A DNA stretch of 64,000 nucleotides from an uncultured Blautia sp. Lineage in GTDB: Bacteria; Bacillota; Clostridia; Lachnospirales; Lachnospiraceae. Where the stretch lies: assembly GCF_947654165.1 (NCBI RefSeq), contig NZ_CANTKB010000001.1:124001-188000 (forward strand), in the 5' to 3' direction. Made by a program: the position numbers and the translations under genes. Of the stretch, positions 1 to 7,306 are shown one piece after another; the first letter of the stretch is position 1; each line of letters begins with the position of its first letter. Below the pieces are notes generated by a model. It was not told the DNA's origin. It worked only from the letters and a program-made list of their open reading frames with translations, and ran no database searches.

Positions 1-322
1 TCCTTTCATCCACCGGTTTCACAAAATAGGCACTGACATCAGCCTCTTTTGCTTCCTGAACAAACTCTTTGTCGCAATAGGCTGTCAAAAGAACAACCGT
101 ATCTGCCAGTTTTTCCTGTGCAATGAGTTTAGACGCTGTCAGCCCGTCCAACAGGGGCATCTTCACGTCCATGATCACTAATTCCGGATGTTCTCTCCTG
201 CAGATTTCCACCGCATCAAAACCGTCCGCTGCCTCACCTACTACTGTATATCCTTCTTTTTCCAGGATTTCCTTTAAATCCATTCTGATGATCGGTTCAT
301 CATCTGCAATGATTACTCGCAT
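1..322 (-). CDS. eutV: EutV-like response regulator, N-terminal part (cut by window edge)
   Basis: The minus strand from an ATG at 322 reads as a receiver domain opening MRVIIADDEPIIRMDLKEIL, with the acidic pocket (ADDEP), a phospho-acceptor Asp in LVIMDVKMP, the conserved Thr in LLTAYC and Lys in FVKPV. An AAGGAAGG ribosome site precedes it. The receiver end and the rest of the protein lie beyond base 1, so the expected C-terminal ANTAR RNA-binding domain is not visible. The call rests on the neighbours: eutP, eutS and an eutG-type dehydrogenase lie upstream in the same orientation, where Firmicutes eut loci carry the eutV/eutW two-component pair. EutV is known to bind paired hexaloop hairpins in nascent RNA and prevent termination when EutW senses ethanolamine. 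Another response regulator is possible but less likely in this context. Confidence 0.8.
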   Translation of the reverse strand, partial: MRVIIADDEPIIRMDLKEILEKEGYTVVGEAADGFDAVEICRREHPELVIMDVKMPLLDGLTASKLIAQEKLADTVVLLTAYCDKEFVQEAKEADVSAYFVKPVDER

Positions 323-346
323 GTATTTATCCTTCCTTTGTCATTT

Positions 347-799
347 TTATCCTTCTTCTGAAGATAAAAATTCCAACAGATCTTCAAATCCGGTTCCTTC
401 ATAACTGCTTGTCACGAAGATTTTTCCGGCTCCCGCATTTTTCAGATACTTTTTTGCATCCTCTACCTGTTTCTCCCCTGCCAGATCACTCTTGGTCACA
501 ACACCGATACAGGGTTTTGCAAAGGTGCTGGAATATCCCGGAGGAAACATCGTTCCCTCTTCGTTGGCCTGCTGAACCAGAATGATCAGATCTGCATCTG
601 TTGCTGATACGGTCAGTGCTCCTCTCAGATAGGTCCTCTCCAGATATTCTCCCGGTGTGTCGATCATGCTTCCGTTGACTACCTGGATAGTCTGGGTTTT
701 ATGATACTTGAGATCCTCGTGATTTATGTATTGGCACAGTGTCGTCTTCCCTGCCATGGATCTTCCGATAAGGATCACCCGTTTTTGTTTTCTGTCCAT
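347..799 (-). CDS. eutP: EutP, ethanolamine-utilisation P-loop protein
   Basis: This 150-aa protein has a P-loop at residues 8-17 (IGRSMAGKTT), a switch/Walker B-like MIDTPGEY near residue 45 and a TKSD guanine-specificity motif near residue 105, the pattern of the small EutP/PduV GTPase-like family. The family accompanies ethanolamine and propanediol microcompartment operons; acetate-kinase activity has been reported for some EutP proteins, so its exact role is not settled. It lies 27 bp after eutS and 24 bp before eutV, all on the minus strand, consistent with one transcript. Length matches the family. Confidence 0.9.
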   Translation of the reverse strand: MDRKQKRVILIGRSMAGKTTLCQYINHEDLKYHKTQTIQVVNGSMIDTPGEYLERTYLRGALTVSATDADLIILVQQANEEGTMFPPGYSSTFAKPCIGVVTKSDLAGEKQVEDAKKYLKNAGAGKIFVTSSYEGTGFEDLLEFLSSEEG

Positions 800-826
800 C
801 TCGTTTCACCTGCCTGTTCCCGTTTG

Positions 827-1174
827 TCAGGATCTTGTGATCGGTGCAGGTGCAAATCCCATGGCATCACATAGCACGCTCATAACATCATGAAGTGCAG
901 CTTCCACCCCGGACACATCTCCGGTGATGATCAAAGATCCATTAAACCGGTCTACAAATCCGATTTTAATGTCTGCGGCTTTGCTGGCCACATCTGCTGC
1001 AATGATCGCAGCCTCGCTGGGAGTGATGGTAAAGATCCCAATGGCTCCCTCTGCGTCAATGAGTCCCATCTTCGCATACAGTGCATCTACAGGATGTGGT
1101 ATCACATGTGCAAGTGTCACCTGCTTACCCGGGACGAACTCTTGTATAATTCTCTCTTTTTTTTCTTCATACAT
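827..1174 (-). CDS. eutS: EutS bacterial microcompartment shell protein
   Basis: A 115-aa single-BMC-domain protein of the EutS/PduU type. The opening region ([20 protein letters not shown]) and the later segments [19 protein letters not shown] and [16 protein letters not shown] are the conserved blocks of this circularly permuted, hexamer-forming shell family. It would form part of the polyhedral shell that confines acetaldehyde during ethanolamine breakdown. It lies 17 bp after the alcohol dehydrogenase gene. Only this shell gene is in the window; other shell genes and the EutBC lyase would lie beyond base 1. Confidence 0.92.
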   Translation of the reverse strand: MYEEKKERIIQEFVPGKQVTLAHVIPHPVDALYAKMGLIDAEGAIGIFTITPSEAAIIAADVASKAADIKIGFVDRFNGSLIITGDVSGVEAALHDVMSVLCDAMGFAPAPITRS

Positions 1175-1191
1175 GGTTCTTTACCTCTTCC

Positions 1192-2328
1192 CTATACCAG
1201 TCTTCCTGTGTACGCTCCCTGGAACACATCTTTGATATCTTCTACTGAGCATGCTCTTGGATTTGTCCTGGTGCAGGCATCCTCATAAGCTGCCTGAGCC
1301 ATCTCATCCAATACTGCATCAAAATCTTCTCTGGACACACCTGCTGCCTCAATGCTGTCCGGAATATGGAGTCTCTTGATATACTGTTTCGTGGTACGCA
1401 CAACGCTGAATGCACTCTGTCGGACACTTGGTCCGTCCAGTCTAAGCACTCTTGCAATTCTTGCATATCGTGCAGCAACCGGCGTAAGCTGCTCGTGGCA
1501 TCCCGCATTAAATGCCATAACATAGGGGAGCAGAATACCGTTTGCCCGTCCGTGTGGGATATGGAAATGTGCACCCAGTGTATGTGCCATTCCATGATTC
1601 AGCCCCAATCCGGCATTGCTGAAGGCAAGCCCTGCCAGGCAGGATGCATGATGCATTTTCTGTCTTGCTTCCAGGTCATCCGGATTTTTGTAAGCCTTCA
1701 TCAGATTGCTTCTGACAAGTTTCATTGCCTTCTCCGCCGCAGCATCTGTGAAATCATTGGCACCGGTAGATACAAAAGCCTCGATGGCATGTGTCAGCAC
1801 ATCAATCCCCGTATCTGCAGTCACGACCGGCGGCACAGAGCGAACCAGCTCTGCATCCAGGATCGCTGCGTCAGGAAGAAGCTCGTCGGAAACCAGCGGA
1901 TATTTTGCCGACTTCTCCGGATCGCTGATAACAGAGAAACGGCTGACCTCTGAGCCGGTACCGCTGGTGGTTGGAATGGCTACAAACGTCCTCTTCTGAT
2001 CCAGCCCGCCCTGTACAGACAGCCAGTTCATGGCTTTGGCTGCATCAATAGGAGAACCGCCTCCCAGCGCAAATAAAACCTGTGGCTGAAATTCCAGCAT
2101 TTTTTCAATGCCTTTGGTTATCGTGGCAATATCCGGATCCGGTCTGACTTCAGAAAAAATCTGATACTCAATCTTCCGTGCTTCCAACGGTTCTGTAAGA
2201 TAGCTGACCTTGCCGCTCTCATGCATAAACCGGTCTGTAACAATAAACGCCCGGGTAACACCCTGAAGAATTTCATCCAGCCCGTCTTTTCCCATGAAAA
2301 TACGGGTCTTTAAAACAAACTCTCCCAA
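1192..2328 (-). CDS. eutG: Iron-dependent alcohol dehydrogenase, EutG type (TTG start)
   Basis: A 378-aa group III (iron-containing) alcohol dehydrogenase, which reduces acetaldehyde to ethanol using NADH and so recycles cofactor in the eut pathway. The nucleotide-binding run FALGGGSPIDAAKAM (about 85-100), the TTSGTGSEVS block, and metal-ligand histidines in GMAHTLGAHFHIPHG (about 250-265) are present. The start is TTG at 2328: an AGGAGG site lies 6 bases upstream and the next in-frame ATG leaves no good ribosome site. It is the first gene after a consensus promoter and terminator-bearing leader, followed by eutS 17 bp on. Substrate is inferred from context; other short-chain alcohols are possible. 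Confidence 0.88.
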   Translation of the reverse strand: MGEFVLKTRIFMGKDGLDEILQGVTRAFIVTDRFMHESGKVSYLTEPLEARKIEYQIFSEVRPDPDIATITKGIEKMLEFQPQVLFALGGGSPIDAAKAMNWLSVQGGLDQKRTFVAIPTTSGTGSEVSRFSVISDPEKSAKYPLVSDELLPDAAILDAELVRSVPPVVTADTGIDVLTHAIEAFVSTGANDFTDAAAEKAMKLVRSNLMKAYKNPDDLEARQKMHHASCLAGLAFSNAGLGLNHGMAHTLGAHFHIPHGRANGILLPYVMAFNAGCHEQLTPVAARYARIARVLRLDGPSVRQSAFSVVRTTKQYIKRLHIPDSIEAAGVSREDFDAVLDEMAQAAYEDACTRTNPRACSVEDIKDVFQGAYTGRLV

Positions 2329-2349
2329 TGTAATCCTCCTTTCTGAACG

Positions 2350-2410
2350 AAAAAAAGTGCCCGGTTCAACATCGCATTGCTACGAAGCAATACGAAAAAC
2401 CAAGACACTT
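2350..2410 (-). terminator. Attenuator hairpin in the eut leader
   Basis: In the leader upstream of eutG the minus strand can form a long stem (arms about 2352-2367 and 2398-2410, with wobbles) followed by a run of U. It encloses an inner 8-bp stem, 2373-2380 with 2387-2394, closing a six-base loop (UUCGUA). ANTAR regulators such as EutV bind hexaloop hairpins and block an overlapping terminator; here the loop has G at position 4 but not the usual A at position 1. I could not define the partner first hairpin, so ANTAR control is an inference from context. Confidence 0.6.
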
Positions 2411-2471
2411 CAACGCTCTTAGATTAATCCATTCATACCTACTACGTCGCAGATACTCCTAAATTGGTCAT

Positions 2472-2500
2472 ATTATAGCACGTATTCTTTTCTTTGTCAA
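2472..2500 (-). promoter_or_regulatory. Consensus sigma-A promoter of the eut operon
   Basis: The minus strand carries a perfect -35 TTGACA (2495-2500) and a perfect -10 TATAAT (2472-2477) with a 17-base spacer. Transcription would start near 2465, giving a leader of about 135 bases before the eutG start, with the attenuator inside it. A consensus promoter with a leader terminator suits control by antitermination rather than at initiation. The remainder of the gap (2501-2638) is A-rich on the minus strand with no gene or hairpin that I can see. Confidence 0.85.
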
Positions 2501-2638
2501 CTTTGTTTAGTTTTTTTCGTTTTTTTCTGTTTTCATGTACATTTTAACCATATTATTTTCTTTTTCGCTTCTTTTTAATTGGTCTTTTTCTTTCTTTTTT
2601 TCATTTTTACATCCGTATTCCTGTCTACTTTTTCTTTG

Positions 2639-2998
2639 TCAATTTTTCATTTTCGGCCTGAAGATCAGGCTTGCCAGATATCCGAAAATCAGGGCTGCAG
2701 AAATCCCAACGGCACTGGCGGTAAATCCTCCCATAAAGATTCCGAGAAACCCGTTTTCCAGAATTGCTTTTTTCACACCTTTAAATAAAGTATTGCCAAA
2801 ACCAAGAAGAGGTACGCTGGCTCCTGCTCCTGCAAAAGCAATCAGTTTATCATACAGCCCCAGACTCCCAAGCACGGCTCCGGTACAAACAAGAAGCACC
2901 ATAACCCTGCCGGGAAGCATCTTTGTTTTTTCCAGGAGGATCTGTACCAGAGCACAGATCAGTCCTCCCACCCAAAATGCATTAATATAATCCATCAT
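2639..2998 (-). CDS. spoVAE: SpoVAE(b), stage V sporulation channel protein
   Basis: A 119-aa hydrophobic protein with about three to four membrane segments and the family core DYINAFWVGGLICALVQIL, LGSLGLYDKL and AGAGASVPLLGFGNTL. SpoVA proteins sit in the spore inner membrane and carry calcium-dipicolinate into the forespore and out at germination. The start is the ATG at 2998 (or the next codon), preceded by AAGGAGA; the longer reading upstream would lie inside spoVAD. It closes a spoVAA-AB-AC-AD-AE series in the usual order; a second SpoVAE paralogue or SpoVAF was not found here. Confidence 0.9.
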   Translation of the reverse strand: MMDYINAFWVGGLICALVQILLEKTKMLPGRVMVLLVCTGAVLGSLGLYDKLIAFAGAGASVPLLGFGNTLFKGVKKAILENGFLGIFMGGFTASAVGISAALIFGYLASLIFRPKMKN

Positions 2999-3005
2999 GT
3001 TCTCC

Positions 3006-4019
3006 TTAACAGTGCTCCACAACCACCGCCTGGGCAATCCCCGGAACACTTTTCCCTTCGTTATAACTTACCTTGGACAACAGTGCACCGGTAGGCACAA
3101 AAAGCACACGTTTCCATTCTCCCTTTTCCAGTTTCGGCAGGATATAGGAAGCAAAGGTCACGGCTGAGCAGCCGCATCCGCTCCCTCCTGCATGGGTATC
3201 CTGGCTTTCACTGTCATAAATTTCAATTCCGCAGTCCATATGCTGCTTCTCAATATCAAACCCTTTTTCTTTCAGCAGATCAAACAAGATCCTCTGCCCT
3301 ACCTGACCCAGATCGCCTGTGATGATCCTGTCATAATCCTCCGGCATCCTGTTAAAATCCATTAGATTCTGATAAATGGTATCACAGGCTGCCGGTGCCA
3401 TACAGGCTCCCATATTCAGTGAATCCTTCAGTCCGTAGTCCACGATTTTCCCTGTAGTGATGCCTGTGATCCTGGCTTTGCCTCCTTTTTCACCAAGAAT
3501 ACAACTGCCGCTTCCTGTGACGGTCCAGGTCGCTGACAAGGGACGCTGATTACCGTATCCCAGCGGAAAACGAAATTCTTTTTCCGCACTGCCAAAGTGG
3601 CTGGAAGTCACAGCCGCCACATACTCTCCATATCCTCCTGCCACAGCCATGGATGCCAGAGACAGTGCCTCTCCCATCGTTGCACAGGCTCCGTAAAGTC
3701 CATAGACAGGTGTGTGAAAACCCATGATTCCAAAAGAAGAGGCAATGGTCTGTGCCAGCAGATCGCCTGCATAAATCGTTCGTATCTGCCATTTTTCAAT
3801 TCCTGCCTTCTCAATTGCCATGGAAACGGCTTCTTTCTGCAAAGTGCTCTCCGCCTCTTCCCAGGAAGAAGTTCCAAAAAGCCCGTCTTCCTCTCCTATT
3901 TTATCAAAATATCGTCCCAGCGGACCGTCTCCTTCTTTTTTTCCCACAATAGAAGCCCCACTGATAATATGCGGTGCTCTATCGAACTGAATACTTTGTT
4001 TTCCGATTATCTGTTTCAT
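3006..4019 (-). CDS. spoVAD: SpoVAD, dipicolinic-acid binding sporulation protein
   Basis: A 337-aa soluble protein with a thiolase-like fold. Diagnostic blocks are GKQSIQFDRAPHIISGASIV at the N-terminus, YAGDLLAQTIASSFG, GACATMGEALSLASM and GGSGCGCSAVTFASYILP. In Bacillus SpoVAD lies on the outer face of the spore inner membrane and binds dipicolinic acid. The ATG at 4019 overlaps the spoVAC stop (TGATG), which indicates translational coupling; the longer upstream reading is inside spoVAC and was rejected. Length matches the family. Confidence 0.95.
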   Translation of the reverse strand: MKQIIGKQSIQFDRAPHIISGASIVGKKEGDGPLGRYFDKIGEEDGLFGTSSWEEAESTLQKEAVSMAIEKAGIEKWQIRTIYAGDLLAQTIASSFGIMGFHTPVYGLYGACATMGEALSLASMAVAGGYGEYVAAVTSSHFGSAEKEFRFPLGYGNQRPLSATWTVTGSGSCILGEKGGKARITGITTGKIVDYGLKDSLNMGACMAPAACDTIYQNLMDFNRMPEDYDRIITGDLGQVGQRILFDLLKEKGFDIEKQHMDCGIEIYDSESQDTHAGGSGCGCSAVTFASYILPKLEKGEWKRVLFVPTGALLSKVSYNEGKSVPGIAQAVVVEHC

Positions 4020-4495
4020 CACACAATCCCCCACATATGCAAAAAATAAAACAGGAGTCCCAGAGCAGATGAAGTAAGAATTCCATATAAAATCACAGGA
4101 CCTGCAATAATGAAAATCTTGCATCCGATTCCAAATACCTGACCTTCTTTCTGATACTCAATGGCAGGTGCCGCTACAGAATTTGCAAATCCCGTGATCG
4201 GAACAAGGGTTCCTGCTCCTCCCCATTTTGCCAGTTTCGGATACAGATTCCACCCGGTAAGCAGAATACTGAGCAAGACCAAAAGCAGCGAGGTCCAGCT
4301 TCCGCTCATCTCCTGATCCAATCCCATATTTTCACAGATATTCTGTATGATCTGACCAATGGTACAGATGATACCTCCACTGATAAATGCTCCCAGCATA
4401 TTGAGAAACAGGCTGTGGACCGGTGTCCTCTCTTTCACATATTTCTCGTATTCCTTTGCTTTTCTCTTCTGTTCTTCCTGCTGTGCCAAGTCCAT
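4019..4495 (-). CDS. spoVAC: SpoVAC, mechanosensitive-like sporulation channel protein
   Basis: A 158-aa protein with a charged N-terminus (QQEEQKRKAKEYEKYVKERT) followed by about four hydrophobic segments and the family block WGGAGTLVPITGFANSVAAP. SpoVAC of Bacillus behaves as a membrane channel during dipicolinate uptake and release. I prefer the ATG at 4495 because the upstream ATG at 4507 abuts its purine run; both are in frame. It overlaps spoVAD by a base and is separated from spoVAB by about 80 bp with no clear promoter. Confidence 0.92.
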   Translation of the reverse strand: MDLAQQEEQKRKAKEYEKYVKERTPVHSLFLNMLGAFISGGIICTIGQIIQNICENMGLDQEMSGSWTSLLLVLLSILLTGWNLYPKLAKWGGAGTLVPITGFANSVAAPAIEYQKEGQVFGIGCKIFIIAGPVILYGILTSSALGLLFYFLHMWGIV

Positions 4496-4576
4496 GTATC
4501 TCACCATCCTTCTTGAATTCTGATCAATATTAGTATGACGGATTCTTATTTTTTTATGCTCACTAAATTTATTCTC

Positions 4577-4996
4577 CTATGTCAGGATAAAAAACTGCAA
4601 AAGCCCTCCCAGAGTTTTTCCAATGGCAATAGCAAGAACAATGCAGCCTGTTCCCTTTTTTAATCCGATTCGTCTCGCCATCACGGCAAAAACATTGACC
4701 ACTTCTCCAAGGGCAATGATCCAGCTTCCCAGAAAAATCCCAAAACAGATTCCTGCAATCCCAAGGCCAATCCTTCCAAAAGGAATCGCAATCTGATAAA
4801 CAGAAACCAGACTGCCTGTCACAGCCCCCAGTATCAGACAATCTTCATACAATAGAATATGATCTGCCGTATGGGTGATTCCGGCATATCTCGGGATGAT
4901 TCCAAGCCCAATGACAAAAGCTGCCAGAGCAGTGGCCACCACAGCACCTCCGCACAGTCCTGCGATTCCTGTTATCACCTGTCCCTGCCACATCAT
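4577..4996 (-). CDS. spoVAB: SpoVAB, stage V sporulation membrane protein
   Basis: A 139-aa, almost wholly hydrophobic protein with about four membrane segments. Recognisable family blocks are GLCGGAVVATALAAFVIGLG, IPRYAGITHTADHILLYEDC and GEVVNVFAVMARRIG. It is required with SpoVAA and the other SpoVA proteins for dipicolinate uptake in Bacillus, though its molecular role is unknown. The start codon overlaps the spoVAA stop (TGATG), with AGGAG seven bases upstream, so the two are probably translated together. Confidence 0.9.
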   Translation of the reverse strand: MMWQGQVITGIAGLCGGAVVATALAAFVIGLGIIPRYAGITHTADHILLYEDCLILGAVTGSLVSVYQIAIPFGRIGLGIAGICFGIFLGSWIIALGEVVNVFAVMARRIGLKKGTGCIVLAIAIGKTLGGLLQFFILT

Positions 4997-5631
4997 GTCC
5001 CGGCTCCTTTCGTTTTTTTCTGCTTTCTTCCCCTGTTTTTGGCTGCGATCAAAGTTCTGTTGACATCATCTTCATACACTCGCATCTGTACTTCCATGGG
5101 AGTAGGATCTTGTGTGATCTTCCCATGTCCAAAATGATTAAAAAACAAGACAACTCCAATCCCCACACCAAGAGAATACGTGAATTCTAAAATCGTATGT
5201 CCCGTAGAAATTTCTCCTGTAAACTGTCTGTAAAGCCGGAAAAATAAGCCGGCTATGTCCACATCTGTATTAAAGGTCATAATGGAAAATGCACCGCCAA
5301 AGAAGGTGATCAGACATACAAAAAAAGTCTTCACCCAGCTATACCAGGAAGGTTTTTCTTCCTGCTCCTCATAGGTGACAACAAATTCCGGCTCTCCTAT
5401 ATGGGTCACATCTACAGACTGTTCTTCTCTCTCCACCGCTTTAATCAGATCAGTGGCTGATACTACATACCGGCCCGGCACTCCATCCGGAATCGTAAAA
5501 ATTTTCCGTACCCTGTTTCTGTCCAGCACTTTCCGATCACTGCACACTAATTTTGCCACATCCCCAAGGTAAATATCAGGATGATGTACTTCTACGTTCT
5601 TTTCTGTCTGTATATATAATATTTCACTCAT
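4993..5631 (-). CDS. spoVAA: SpoVAA, stage V sporulation protein
   Basis: A 212-aa protein with a soluble N-terminal half, starting SEILYIQTEKNVEVHHPDIY and containing LGDVAKLVCSD, then two membrane segments (about residues 100-120 and 145-165) and a very basic C-terminal tail. This is the SpoVAA layout. It follows sigF by about 65 bp on the same strand, so the spoIIA and spoVA sets are contiguous, as in many Clostridia. In Bacillus the spoVA operon is sigma-G dependent; I did not find a convincing sigma-G promoter in the short gap. Confidence 0.9.
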   Translation of the reverse strand: MSEILYIQTEKNVEVHHPDIYLGDVAKLVCSDRKVLDRNRVRKIFTIPDGVPGRYVVSATDLIKAVEREEQSVDVTHIGEPEFVVTYEEQEEKPSWYSWVKTFFVCLITFFGGAFSIMTFNTDVDIAGLFFRLYRQFTGEISTGHTILEFTYSLGVGIGVVLFFNHFGHGKITQDPTPMEVQMRVYEDDVNRTLIAAKNRGRKQKKTKGAGT

Positions 5632-5696
5632 CTGCCAGCCTCCTTACACCTTGTAGGAGTAGTATTTCAATCTTTACAAAAAATATTCTGTCACAG

Positions 5697-6410
5697 TTAC
5701 AGGTTTTCCCTTAGCCTGGTAAGAATCTTCTTTTCCAGCCTGGATACCTGCACCTGTGACATGCCCATTTTTTCTGCAACACAGGTCTGGGTCTTTTCCA
5801 TGAAAAAGCGGAGATAAATCAATTCCCGCTCCCAGGGCTGCAGGCTTCCCAGCATCTGTTCCAGCAAAAGCCTGTCCAGCACCTCCTCCTGTTGATTTTT
5901 CTCCTGGGGCAGCCTGTCCTCCAGTAAAATCCCGCTTCCATCGCTTTGAAAAATAGTCTTTTGCAGGGATTCTATCTGAACGGCAGATTCCATTGCCAGA
6001 ACCAATTCTTCCCTGTCTATATTCAATTCTGCAGCAATCTCTTCCAATGCCGGCTCTCTCCCTGTTTTCAGAAAAAGCTCTTCCCGCATGGCATAGGCTT
6101 TTGCTGCCTCCTCCTTTAAGGAACGGCTTACCTTCACCATACCGTCATCTCTGAGAAATCTCTTAATTTCTCCGGTAATCATAGGAACCGCATAGGTGGA
6201 AAATTTCACGTCATATCCGGTGTCGAATTTATCAATTGCTTTCAAAAGCCCAATACTGCCAATCTGCACCAGATCTTCCATCTCCACACCACGGTTCTGG
6301 AATCTCCTCGCAATACTGTGTACCAATCCCATGTTTTTCTCTGTCAGTATATCTCTTGCCTCCTTATCTCCCTGGTGTGCACGGCCCAGAAGGGCAAGGA
6401 TATCATCCAT
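5697..6410 (-). CDS. sigF: RNA polymerase sigma-F factor of the forespore
   Basis: A 237-aa sigma-70-family protein with region 2 (KNMGLVHSIARRF, EDLVQIGSIGLLKAIDKFD, FSTYAVPMITGEIKRFLRDD), region 3 and a region 4 helix-turn-helix (CVAEKMGMSQVQVSRLEKKI). It directs the first forespore-specific transcription. Sigma-F and sigma-G are close relatives; the call of F rests on its position directly after spoIIAA and spoIIAB, nine bases after the latter, with an AAGGAGG site. It would be held inactive by SpoIIAB until SpoIIAA is dephosphorylated by SpoIIE, which is outside this window. Confidence 0.95.
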   Translation of the reverse strand: MDDILALLGRAHQGDKEARDILTEKNMGLVHSIARRFQNRGVEMEDLVQIGSIGLLKAIDKFDTGYDVKFSTYAVPMITGEIKRFLRDDGMVKVSRSLKEEAAKAYAMREELFLKTGREPALEEIAAELNIDREELVLAMESAVQIESLQKTIFQSDGSGILLEDRLPQEKNQQEEVLDRLLLEQMLGSLQPWERELIYLRFFMEKTQTCVAEKMGMSQVQVSRLEKKILTRLRENL

Positions 6411-6419
6411 AGATCCTCC

Positions 6420-6863
6420 TTATTCAAAAACAGCATTCTGTCTTCCTATGACTTTTTTCATGGTCACAGTGGTTCCTTTTCCAGGCCATGACTCCACACA
6501 AACCTGATCCATAAATGCTTCCATAAACGCAAATCCCATTCCGGAACGATCCTGCTCCGGCAATGTAGTAAACAAAGGTTCCATTGCTTTTTCCACGTTT
6601 TCTATCCCCTTCCCTGTATCTTCTATTACAACAGTCAATTCTCTCCCCCGGCTGCTGCACCGGATACGAATCATTTCTGTTTCTTTTTCATAAGCATGTA
6701 CAATGCAGTTGGTGATTGCCTCCGACACTGCAGTCTTAATATCTGCCACTTCTTCTAATGTAGGGTTTAACTGTGTACTGAAAGCTGCCACGGCGATTCT
6801 TGCCAGCCCCTCATTGCAGGAACGGCTCTCTACCTCCAGTATCATCTGATTTTTCTGCTCCAT
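6420..6863 (-). CDS. spoIIAB: SpoIIAB, anti-sigma-F factor and protein kinase
   Basis: A 147-aa GHKL-fold protein with the N box (EAITNCIVHAY), the G1 block VIEDTGKGIEN and a C-terminal GMGFAFMEAFMD lid segment. SpoIIAB binds and silences sigma-F, and phosphorylates SpoIIAA on serine. It lies between spoIIAA (14 bp upstream) and sigF (9 bp downstream) in the universal order. The start is the ATG at 6863 with a GGAGGAAGAGG purine stretch upstream. Confidence 0.96.
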   Translation of the reverse strand: MEQKNQMILEVESRSCNEGLARIAVAAFSTQLNPTLEEVADIKTAVSEAITNCIVHAYEKETEMIRIRCSSRGRELTVVIEDTGKGIENVEKAMEPLFTTLPEQDRSGMGFAFMEAFMDQVCVESWPGKGTTVTMKKVIGRQNAVFE

Positions 6864-6877
6864 TTCCTCTTCCTCCC

Positions 6878-7213
6878 CTATGGCATTCTCCTGTTCCAGA
6901 CTGGTTCCTGACTGATTTCAATGTGCTTATAAATACCCGAAAGCTGCATGATCTTCAGGATTCGGTCATTGACATGAATCGCACTGACCGTACCTCCGCT
7001 GTAGCTTAAAAGACGTTTTCTCCCCATCAGCATGCCAATTCCAGAACTGTCCATAAAAGTGGTCTCTGAAAAATCAAAGACCAGTTGTTTCACCAGCCCC
7101 TTTTCCAGTTCTCTGTCAATCCGCTCTGTCATCTGTCCGGCAAAATGATGATCCAGTTCTTTAGGAACATATACGATCATCAGATTGCCTCTCTTTTTTA
7201 TCCTGTCTTCCAT
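6878..7213 (-). CDS. spoIIAA: SpoIIAA, anti-anti-sigma-F factor
   Basis: A STAS-domain protein of 111 aa. The block DFSETTFMDSSGIGMLMGR holds the serine that SpoIIAB phosphorylates (DSSGIG). Unphosphorylated SpoIIAA displaces sigma-F from SpoIIAB. I chose the ATG at 7213, which follows an AAAGGGGAAA ribosome site; a longer reading to 7237 lacks one. It begins the spoIIA operon just after a terminator that ends the preceding transcript, so a promoter, expected to be sigma-H and Spo0A controlled, must lie near 7215-7300. I could not assign its boxes. Confidence 0.95.
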   Translation of the reverse strand: MEDRIKKRGNLMIVYVPKELDHHFAGQMTERIDRELEKGLVKQLVFDFSETTFMDSSGIGMLMGRKRLLSYSGGTVSAIHVNDRILKIMQLSGIYKHIEISQEPVWNRRMP

Positions 7214-7243
7214 TATCTTTTCCCCTTTCTGATCCATAATTAC

Positions 7244-7275
7244 AAAAAAGACGCATACCGCTTTGTGTATACGTC
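7244..7275 (-). terminator. Intrinsic terminator after the TPR gene
   Basis: A nine-base-pair stem (7250-7258 with 7267-7275, one G-U pair) is followed on the minus strand by six U. It separates the folC/TPR transcript from spoIIA. Confidence 0.85.
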
Positions 7276-7306
7276 CTTTTCTTCAAGGTTTTTCTTTTGT
7301 TGTTAT

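Noticed and set aside
123..404. Plus-strand ORF opposite the eutV/eutP genes
   Set aside because: Shadow of clear minus-strand genes with receiver and P-loop motifs; no ribosome site or family.
5697..6410. Sigma-G rather than sigma-F
   Set aside because: Direct linkage to spoIIAA and spoIIAB identifies it as sigma-F; sigma-G usually lies next to spoIIGA/sigE.
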